From the NCBI GenBank assembly GCA_942493375.1, contig OW818698.1:1364001-1428000 (forward strand): DNA of 64,000 bases, given 5' to 3'. Made by a program: the position numbers and the translations under genes. This document shows, one piece after another, positions 51,889 to 58,488 of this stretch; position 1 is the stretch's first letter; each line of letters opens with the position of its first letter. This stretch comes from G942493375 sp942493375 (GTDB taxonomy: Bacteria; Armatimonadota; UBA5829). The notes under the pieces are model-generated. The model saw only the letters and a program-made list of their open reading frames with translations, had not been told where the DNA came from and searched no databases.

Positions 51889-52061
51889 CATAAATCCAAT
51901 TATGCTGTTGAACAGGTGGAGGTTGATGATATCTGAATGCATTTTCTAGACCTAACAAAAAACCGCAGTCGAAGGCTACTCCCTTGTCATTTATCTTCTC
52001 AACACGGACTATGTCATATGCGTGCTACAACCCCTCGGCATTCAATCTCTGCAGTTCTATT

Positions 52062-52814
52062 TTAATAACGACCTCTTTTTCTACCATAAAGAAGATCATT
52101 AAGAATATTATGAGGATCTTCCACTTCCTTAAGCGCATCTTCCTGAGTAGTGGGAACCATTTCATAAACCTGCTGGACTATTTGCCCATTGTTATTGTAG
52201 TCGACAATATCGTAATTGAGACGTTTACCTCCATCTATTTCAGTTGATTTCATGATTTTCCACTTCTTTTTCACTAGCTGCATCTTGTCTACATCCACAG
52301 TATATGCTGTGTGGATTTCACCAATCTTGAATCCACTCACTCCCATGTCCATCTTGAAACAAGTCTGCAGGTCTATGCCTTTTGAGATGGGTATGACCGT
52401 TTTTAATACTTTCAAGTCTTCGATATGCTCGCAGTCGATATGAGTGTCATGATATACAATATTGTATGACGATGTGTTGTGTGTGATTGAATCCCGGATC
52501 CTTGTGATATTTAGAGAGTTTCCGGATTGCTCCAGGGGACTAAACTCAGTGTCAAGGTATACTTTTCCGTAAACCTCTGCACTGCCTCTACAAGACTGCA
52601 TACTCATAGACATGTGCATGGTGTATTCATATAAGTATGCTTCACTGTTGTGATATTTTGTCTTTATAACCTTGTCCTGCACATAACCTATCTTTTTGCC
52701 GCTTACATACAAAATATACCAAACCTCTGAGTCTTGCAGGACGGAAGCCAAAACAGAGTTGTAACTAACCAACAATATAATACTACTCAACACCAGTTTT
52801 GCTAATGATTTCAT
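52062..52814 (-). CDS. exported hypothetical protein
   Basis: 250 residues from MKSLAKLVLSSIILLVSYNS (ATG 52814; AAGGTGAT upstream). A signal peptide is clear; the rest is beta-rich with WYILYVSGKKIGYVQDKV, a motif seen at the start of domains that precede transglutaminase-like proteins, and CRGSAEVYGKVYLDTEFSP. I recognise no catalytic motif. The frame opens 18 codons earlier inside a hairpin repeat, which I reject. It sits between the two paralogous clan-A-like genes. Confidence 0.65.
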   Translation of the reverse strand: MKSLAKLVLSSIILLVSYNSVLASVLQDSEVWYILYVSGKKIGYVQDKVIKTKYHNSEAYLYEYTMHMSMSMQSCRGSAEVYGKVYLDTEFSPLEQSGNSLNITRIRDSITHNTSSYNIVYHDTHIDCEHIEDLKVLKTVIPISKGIDLQTCFKMDMGVSGFKIGEIHTAYTVDVDKMQLVKKKWKIMKSTEIDGGKRLNYDIVDYNNNGQIVQQVYEMVPTTQEDALKEVEDPHNILNDLLYGRKRGRY

Positions 52815-52843
52815 ATGATCACCTTGTTGACTGTGTTTCGTTA

Positions 52844-52906
52844 TAGGCAGGCTGGAAGCCCGCATCACAATATGGCTGATTGTGATGCAGGCTTCCAGCC
52901 TGCCTA
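52844..52906. terminator. 63-bp GGCAGGCTGGAAGCC hairpin
   Basis: TAGGCAGGCTGGAAGCC and GGCTTCCAGCCTGCCTA are exact inverse ends, continued by GCATCACAAT/ATTGTGATGC after one mismatch, with a short loop. It lies 18 bases after the stop of the 52924 gene on its strand and before the next gene's start. A related copy is inside 33786..33914. Confidence 0.6.
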
Positions 52907-52923
52907 GACGAGTTGTAGTTATC

Positions 52924-54915
52924 TTACTTACTTATGATCACCGTGGCGGCCTGCGTTGGGCTCATGGTTACAGTCAGCTTGCCATTGACTATACTGGAGG
53001 TTACATCACTAGTCTGAGCATGCTTCAGGAGTTCTGCTTTGTAGCCTTTGGGTATAGATACCGTCAGCACAGCTGCTTTATTCTTGTTTGTATTTGCCAT
53101 GAGGACGAAGTTCTTGCCGTTATCGTCAGCAAATACTCTTTGGCGGATGTCTTCACTATTGGACTGCACGTTCAGACTCATCGGCTTTTTGATGGACATA
53201 ACTGCAGGGATGAGTTTTTCTATCTCGTTGCCCATCACCATTACGTCTTTCCAGCGTTTGTCGAATCCCAGGGTGTCTCTCTGCAGGTCGAAGTAGCTGT
53301 AGTAGATCATCCCTTTTGCTCCTTCGATAAGGCAGAGGTAGCTCATAACAATCATCTCATCCAGACTGGGCGCACGGACTGTTTTGTCATAACCGTAACA
53401 GTTCCAGTCCATCACCTGGGGGACCATCCATACGCTTCTGTGACCGCCGGAGACCTTGACAGTTGCTGCTGCCCAGTTTGCTGCGGTTGTTATAGGTGCA
53501 CGGTTGATCGGGTAAGGGTCTGTTCCCAGCACATCGCAGGTCTCCAGATATGCAAACAAAGAACCTGGATCGCATAGCACTGACCACGTTGGGTGATTAG
53601 CATCCAGAGCCTTTACCATCCGGTATCGTTCCATAAGTCTGGACTGGAATTTCGGGGGAGCTTCGTCGTTTAAATACCATCCCAATAGTGCTGGATGGTC
53701 TTTGAAAGCATTTACAATACCTGTAATCTGACCCTTTTCGTCTCCTAGACCAAGCATGTTTTCTTCATAGTAAGCGATCCCTTTGAGGATGTCTTTTAGC
53801 GAATAGAGTATGCAGACATTCTTTTTATCCAGATAGTCCAGATACTCGCGGATTGTTCCCAGGTTATATACATTGATCCCGTAAGGCATAATCGTATTGA
53901 AAGGGCTATTGGATATACGATCTATATGCTCTTTGTATGAACCATCACTGTTAGGGTTAGGACCAAAGTAGAAACCAAATGGGAAATAAGGTTTCCCGTT
54001 GCGAATAGTGCGACCATATTCGTCTGTGTAGACTGTCGGTTTAGCGGTACCTGCTGTGAGTTTCTTTAGCACAAGATCCCTGGTATCTGCAACTATACCG
54101 GAAGGGTCCATCAGGTCGACTATTATCTTATATTCACCTACAGGAATGCGCCTTGCGTCCATTGTAATCTTGTTGACACCAGCCTTAGGCTTGATTGTCT
54201 TCTGCATGACTACATTGTCTCCGGAGAACACTTTGCAGCTCAATTTGACGCTGCCGACTTTGTATCCACCTGCAAATTTCTGAGCGACCCTGGCATATAT
54301 CAGAATCTGCTGGTCACGTGAATCTTCATATAATGTTCCCCTATAAGCAGGCTTAATGAGTCCACAGTCCAACGGCTGCCCGTAGAACGGCACTATGCTG
54401 ATGTCGTCGAACCAGGCTGTACCAGTCATTCCTTTGCGTAAATAAACAGCCATATTAACTTTGGCTGTCTTTTCCGGCATCGCACTGATCTCACCCTCGA
54501 CCAGCGTCCAGTCTGTGTTGCCTGTTAAACCACTAGGGTATGAGCCTCCAAGGTATCCGCCCTTGGCATCCCAGTATTCAATGCATATTGTTGCACCGCT
54601 CTCATTGCCCACGACCCCCTGAGTCTTAACCCAGACGCTGAAGTGGTAAGATGCTTCCGGCTGGAACTTGAGTTCCTGTGATGAGAGTTGATAAACCTCA
54701 GGGTCGGTATTGGTAATCCGCAGACTGGCCTTACCTGAGTGCGAAACATCATTTACAACCGTATAGTTGGGAGGCAGGCTCCAACCTTTGGTGCCATCTT
54801 CAAACCCCGGGTTTACTACAGTCACAGGAGCATCCTGAGCAAAAGCCCCAAACACTCCCGCCAGCAACGCCGCACTTGCTATAGTTGCAGTCATAAATTT
54901 AGTGAAAGATCTCAT
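52924..54915 (-). CDS. exported clan-A-like glycoside hydrolase with CBM
   Basis: 663 residues from MRSFTKFMTATIASAALLAG (ATG 54915, GGAG ten bases upstream). Architecture as in 48180..50168: signal peptide, CBM4/9-type jelly roll (VTVVNPGFEDGTKGW), beta domain, TIM barrel from YGRTIRNGKPYFPFGFYFGP. Active-site strands are LLGWYLNDEAPPKFQSRL and KGMIYYSYFDLQRDT. The two proteins are similar over their full length, including MVPQVMDWNCYGYDK, so they come from a recent duplication. Likely an extracytoplasmic beta-glycosidase. Confidence 0.72.
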   Translation of the reverse strand: MRSFTKFMTATIASAALLAGVFGAFAQDAPVTVVNPGFEDGTKGWSLPPNYTVVNDVSHSGKASLRITNTDPEVYQLSSQELKFQPEASYHFSVWVKTQGVVGNESGATICIEYWDAKGGYLGGSYPSGLTGNTDWTLVEGEISAMPEKTAKVNMAVYLRKGMTGTAWFDDISIVPFYGQPLDCGLIKPAYRGTLYEDSRDQQILIYARVAQKFAGGYKVGSVKLSCKVFSGDNVVMQKTIKPKAGVNKITMDARRIPVGEYKIIVDLMDPSGIVADTRDLVLKKLTAGTAKPTVYTDEYGRTIRNGKPYFPFGFYFGPNPNSDGSYKEHIDRISNSPFNTIMPYGINVYNLGTIREYLDYLDKKNVCILYSLKDILKGIAYYEENMLGLGDEKGQITGIVNAFKDHPALLGWYLNDEAPPKFQSRLMERYRMVKALDANHPTWSVLCDPGSLFAYLETCDVLGTDPYPINRAPITTAANWAAATVKVSGGHRSVWMVPQVMDWNCYGYDKTVRAPSLDEMIVMSYLCLIEGAKGMIYYSYFDLQRDTLGFDKRWKDVMVMGNEIEKLIPAVMSIKKPMSLNVQSNSEDIRQRVFADDNGKNFVLMANTNKNKAAVLTVSIPKGYKAELLKHAQTSDVTSSIVNGKLTVTMSPTQAATVIISK

Positions 54916-54990
54916 ATCCCACATTCTCCAAAATGCAAAATTTACTGACTGGATTGTGCACCATTGAGCGGGTCTGTGTCAAGCGGGGGG

Positions 54991-55173
54991 AAGGAGGCTT
55001 CAGACTTCAGGCTTCAGGCTTCAGGAAGGAAGGGAGCTAAGTTTCATATGTGGAATTTGAAATTGACGGGATTGAATGTGGCTGACACCTTGTTTATTAA
55101 AATACTGTATGGAATCTGGTATAGTTCCCGTCTCCCTTCCTGAAGCCCGAAGTCTGAAGTCTGAAGCCTCCTT
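54991..55173. repeat. pair of inverted CTTCAGGCTTCAGG tracts
   Basis: GGAGGCTTCAGACTTCAGG onward (54991..55035) and its inverse TCCCTTCCTGAAGCCCGAAG onward (55131..55173) face each other across about 95 bases. The same units occur at 4210..4245. The enclosed stretch has no ORF. Apart from the promoter at 55183 nothing else is seen between 54916 and 55277. Confidence 0.7.
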
Positions 55174-55182
55174 CCCCTCCCA

Positions 55183-55211
55183 TTGACTAATCAATGACTG
55201 CGTGGTACACT
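55183..55211 (+). promoter_or_regulatory. promoter of the Hcp-like gene
   Basis: TTGACT (55183..55188) and TACACT (55206..55211) with a 17-base spacer; TG precedes the -10 box, as at 4253. The start codon at 55278 gives a leader of about 60 bases. Confidence 0.65.
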
Positions 55212-55277
55212 CGCGATAATTGAAAGATGGGGATGTGGTTGGTTCTCTACATCCAATATATTCGGAGGGTTATTAGT

Positions 55278-55814
55278 ATGAAACTCAGAAATCTGGTAGT
55301 TATCTCAATTTTTGCACTGCTTGTGTTGCTGCCGATACAACTAAATGCGGCTGAAACAGTCCATTTATACCTTAAGATCAATGGTACCGAGATCAAGGGG
55401 GAGAGCACACAGGTCAGCATGGGGCGTGAGAACTCGATTGAATGCACATACTATGAAAACGTTATGACTAGCGATAAGAAGTTAACTAGAACTGAAACTC
55501 CTAGTCAGTATATTGTCATACGAAAACGCATCGACAAATCGTCTCCTTTCTTGATCAAGGCTCTTACACAAAACCAGACCATGGAAGGTAACTTCAAATT
55601 CTTCCGACCGAACCCGGCTGGAGATGGAACGTCACAGCAGTTCTATACTGTAGAGTTCCAGGGAGCACGTATAGAATCAATGAAGCAGTTTGTACCAGAT
55701 ACCATAAAACCGGCATCAGCTGCAGAACCACCGATGGAAGAAATAACAATCACCTATTCCAGCATCACATATTCATACATGAACAGCGCTACAACAAGAA
55801 CGAAGGCTGGATAA
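55278..55814 (+). CDS. Hcp-like protein with a Sec signal peptide
   Basis: 178 residues from MKLRNLVVISIFALLVLLPI (ATG 55278, GGAGGG at 9 bases). The signal peptide ends near LNAAET. The mature part follows the Hcp/TssD fold: HLYLKINGTEIKGESTQVSM, IVIRKRIDKSSPFLIKALTQ, TVEFQGARIESMKQF and EEITITYSSITYSY at the C-terminus. Classical T6SS Hcp has no signal peptide, and no other T6SS gene is nearby. It is therefore a secreted Hcp-fold protein, perhaps a structural or adhesion component. The frame from 55227 lacks a ribosome-binding site. Confidence 0.78.
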   Translation: MKLRNLVVISIFALLVLLPIQLNAAETVHLYLKINGTEIKGESTQVSMGRENSIECTYYENVMTSDKKLTRTETPSQYIVIRKRIDKSSPFLIKALTQNQTMEGNFKFFRPNPAGDGTSQQFYTVEFQGARIESMKQFVPDTIKPASAAEPPMEEITITYSSITYSYMNSATTRTKAG

Positions 55815-55841
55815 ATCCGTGCCTTCAAGGAGAATACCAAC

Positions 55842-57359
55842 ATGATCTACAAACCATCAACCGGCAGATTTAAAGATACATCCATTGTTTGGCATGAAGG
55901 TAAATACTACCTTTTCAGTATGTATACACATGCAGCTGAAGAGCGGTTTAACAATGTTTGGATGGCTGTATCGGATAATGGGGTCCATTGGGAGGACATT
56001 GGTCCGGCTATCAAGGATGCTCCATTTAATATATGGGCTATGTCTGTGCACAAGGTCGGTGATCGGTTTATTATGAACCACGGCAGTTTTACCCGCCCTG
56101 ATGTTCAGAATGTTATACGTTTCTGGGAATCGACTGATCTGGTGAACTGGACATTTATGGGATATGAATCAGACCTGGGACCTGATAAGCGTTGGTACCA
56201 CCCGGACAGTAGACTCGACTGTGCGTGTGTAATTCCTGTAACTGAAGATGGTAAGGACAAGTATTATGGGTATGCTACCGGCCCGGGAGGGTTTCTGGAA
56301 TCCAATGATGGAATCCATTGGCAGGGAATGCCTCAGCCGGAAATAGACTGGGACATGGTCCCTCCTCCCCCGACTCCGGAAGATGAAGGCGGGTTTGAGG
56401 TCGGAGGATGCCATGAGATCAATGGAAAATTCTATCTTGTAGGCGGATGGTTCAATTACATGGGAGGCTCCGGTTATGGAGTCTACACGCTTATCGGAGA
56501 CACTCCCACCGGTCCGTTTCACGCTGATGCTGCAGCATACAGACTGTGTGGTAACTCCACACGCTGGATTGCCATGTGGGCCAGGTTCATTCAGACCGAT
56601 ACCGAACTCTTGATCAATGGATATATGTACAGTGGATACACCTATGAGACCGGCGAGACCTATCTGCCTCCCATAAAGAAAGCAGTAGTGGACAAGAACG
56701 GTCATCTCCACCTGGGATACTGGGATGGCAACGAGGCTATTAAGGGTGAACCGCTGGATGTTGACTTAGGACAATCTCAAAGAGTCTATCCGATTGAGGG
56801 AAATGAAGAGTGCCTCTATAACCTTACAGATGATGGGTTGGATATCCAGGCCCAACCGGAACGCAACTCCATAATGAGAACAAATATCCCCACGACTGTA
56901 ACGATTTTGGATACTGAGTATAATTTCAACAAAGGGGTTGTAGTTGAAGGTTCAATACTGACAACCTGCAAAGACCCAAGGCTGGTAGCCCCATCTGCCG
57001 GGTTCTATTTAGAAGAGACACCGAATGAAGGCACTGCCATTATGCTGCACAGCTGCGGTCGCACGGAAATCGGCAAAATGACCCTGACAGATCAGGTAAC
57101 ATTCGATGTAGAGGACATTATAGGCCCAGGATGCGCCTCCACAGCAGGCATCAGTCCACACACCCCGCACAAATTCAGATTGTTCATTAGAAAGAACATG
57201 TTCGAGCTCTATCTGGATGACATGCTGGTCCAGACTTTCAACACAACCCACATCCCGGAAACCATCGGCAACACCCCAAAACGCTTAGGCTTCATAGCCC
57301 AAAACGGGCAAGTAATTGTTGGGAATCTGAAAGTGTGGAGTATGTCTCTGGAAGAGTAA
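55842..57359 (+). CDS. GH43/32-like beta-propeller protein with C-terminal beta-sandwich
   Basis: 505 residues; no signal peptide. DTSIVWHEGKYYLFSMYTHA and SDNGVHWEDIGPAI open a five-bladed propeller; ESTDLVNWTFMGY and ESNDGIHWQGMPQPEI are further blades. CHEINGKFYLVGGWFNYMGG lies near the middle. The last ~150 residues (KGVVVEGSILTTC, HKFRLFIRKNMFELYLDDML, VGNLKVWSM) are a GH32C-like lectin sandwich. It differs from the other three propeller genes of the window, which share a separate C-terminal module. A beta-fructosidase/arabinosidase-like fold is likely. Confidence 0.65.
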   Translation: MIYKPSTGRFKDTSIVWHEGKYYLFSMYTHAAEERFNNVWMAVSDNGVHWEDIGPAIKDAPFNIWAMSVHKVGDRFIMNHGSFTRPDVQNVIRFWESTDLVNWTFMGYESDLGPDKRWYHPDSRLDCACVIPVTEDGKDKYYGYATGPGGFLESNDGIHWQGMPQPEIDWDMVPPPPTPEDEGGFEVGGCHEINGKFYLVGGWFNYMGGSGYGVYTLIGDTPTGPFHADAAAYRLCGNSTRWIAMWARFIQTDTELLINGYMYSGYTYETGETYLPPIKKAVVDKNGHLHLGYWDGNEAIKGEPLDVDLGQSQRVYPIEGNEECLYNLTDDGLDIQAQPERNSIMRTNIPTTVTILDTEYNFNKGVVVEGSILTTCKDPRLVAPSAGFYLEETPNEGTAIMLHSCGRTEIGKMTLTDQVTFDVEDIIGPGCASTAGISPHTPHKFRLFIRKNMFELYLDDMLVQTFNTTHIPETIGNTPKRLGFIAQNGQVIVGNLKVWSMSLEE

Positions 57360-57457
57360 AATGAGAGCGGTTGGTTGTAGGCTTACAGCTGTTTTAATGT
57401 CCAGATTTGTGGTAAAATTAGTTGTTGGTTGAAGCTGAGTGATGGGAGGGTACGCGC

Positions 57458-57619
57458 ATGAATAGCGAAGAATCCAGAATTTTGCAGGAAAAACTTGAGT
57501 CAACTCTAGAGCGTGTGAAAAATGATAAACAAGAAGCCATACGTGTATTGCACGCTGCGGGAATTATGACCAAGAAAGGTAAACTCACTGCTTTTTACCG
57601 CAGGAATCTGGACAAATAG
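57458..57619 (+). CDS. small antitoxin-like protein 1
   Basis: 53 residues, with GGGAGGG before ATG. Sequence highlights: LEKVKND-type helix (TLERVKNDKQEAIRVLHAAG) then IMTKKGKLTAFY. It is clearly paralogous to the next gene: EAIRVLHAAGI, TK-GKLTA-Y are shared. Short, charged and helical, it fits a small antitoxin or DNA-binding protein. It is too short for ordinary ORF thresholds. Gene order is 53-residue protein, 54-residue protein, ADP-ribosyltransferase-like protein, with 11- and 9-base gaps. Confidence 0.65.
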   Translation: MNSEESRILQEKLESTLERVKNDKQEAIRVLHAAGIMTKKGKLTAFYRRNLDK

Positions 57620-57630
57620 GAGGTGTTTCA

Positions 57631-57795
57631 ATGGGGATGACAGAGGATCTGGAAAAGCTAAATGAAAGTCTACGAGCTACTCAAGAACGTGTAAAAGGGA
57701 ATCGCAAAGAAGCCATACGCGTCTTACATGCTGCTGGAATTGTTACAAAGGATGGCAAACTTACCGCTCCTTACGGTGGAGAGCAGGAAAAGTAG
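57631..57795 (+). CDS. small antitoxin-like protein 2 (paralogue)
   Basis: 54 residues with AGGAGGT at 6 bases, the best ribosome-binding site of the cassette. ATQERVKGNRKEAIRVLHAA then GIVTKDGKLTAPYGGEQ. About half the residues match the previous gene, so the pair arose by tandem duplication. The strong initiation signals of both small genes against the weak one of the third gene fit an excess of antitoxin over toxin. Confidence 0.65.
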   Translation: MGMTEDLEKLNESLRATQERVKGNRKEAIRVLHAAGIVTKDGKLTAPYGGEQEK

Positions 57796-57804
57796 CTCAC
57801 GACA

Positions 57805-58416
57805 ATGTATGCGACACTGCCTATGTTCATACTGGGGTTCCACGGTTGTGATCAGTCAGTAGTGGATGATGTAGTCAATGGTCTTGATTGTCTACAAATC
57901 AGCAAAAACGACTATGATTGGCTTGGGCATGGTATCTACTTCTGGGAAAATGATCCTGAACGAGCTCTGGAATTTGCAAAAATGATTCAAATTCATCCGG
58001 AGCGTGGAAAGAACAGTATTTCCAACCCCGCTGTGATCGGTGCTGTGATTGACTTAGGGCATTGCTTAAACCTCATGGAGACAAAAGCATTAAAGCATGT
58101 GAGTTCAGCATATGACATTCTGCACGCTTCACTTGAAATCACTAATGAGATTCTACCAAAAAACATAACAGGCTCAAGTGGTGGAAATGACCTCCTGTTA
58201 CGATATTTAGATTGTGCTGTAATGCAATTATTGCATGAAGAGAATACAGGTCGCGAGTTCGATACTGTGCGCGGTCTCTTTATCGAGGGTGAAGACCTGT
58301 ATCCCAACGCAGGTTTCAAGACAAAGAATCATATCCAGGTATGTGTCCGAAACCCCAATTGTATCAAGGGCTATTTTCTTCCTCGTGCTATAGATGACAA
58401 TTATTCAATCCCATAA
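57805..58416 (+). CDS. ADP-ribosyltransferase-like (PARP-fold) putative toxin
   Basis: 203 residues. GFHGCDQSVVDDVV (His13), then ISKNDYDWLGHGIYFWENDP (Tyr45, with W47-E48) and PAVIGAVIDLGHCLNL match the first two thirds of the H-Y-(E/Q) core of ADP-ribosyltransferase toxins; Gln178 in HIQVCVRN could be the third position. No signal peptide. There is no convincing ribosome-binding site, so translation may be coupled to the two small upstream genes. I infer a cytoplasmic NAD-dependent modifier held in check by them. Its target is unknown. Confidence 0.6.
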   Translation: MYATLPMFILGFHGCDQSVVDDVVNGLDCLQISKNDYDWLGHGIYFWENDPERALEFAKMIQIHPERGKNSISNPAVIGAVIDLGHCLNLMETKALKHVSSAYDILHASLEITNEILPKNITGSSGGNDLLLRYLDCAVMQLLHEENTGREFDTVRGLFIEGEDLYPNAGFKTKNHIQVCVRNPNCIKGYFLPRAIDDNYSIP

Positions 58417-58453
58417 CCTGCATCATTCACCAAACTTTACTCTTTGATGATCA

Positions 58454-58475
58454 GGGCGACCGCTGAGGGTCGCCC
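58454..58475. terminator. GGGCGACC hairpin between convergent genes
   Basis: Arms GGGCGACC and GGTCGCCC with the loop GCTGAG. It lies between the convergent ends of the ADP-ribosyltransferase-like gene and the DUF4838 gene. The word GGGCGACCGCTGAGGGTCGC is also a common dispersed repeat in bacteria. Confidence 0.6.
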
Positions 58476-58488
58476 CTACGTACATTGA

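Noticed and set aside
55278..55814. Type VI secretion locus
   Set aside because: Only an Hcp-fold protein is present. It has a signal peptide, and no TssB, TssC, VgrG, TssM or ClpV genes are seen.
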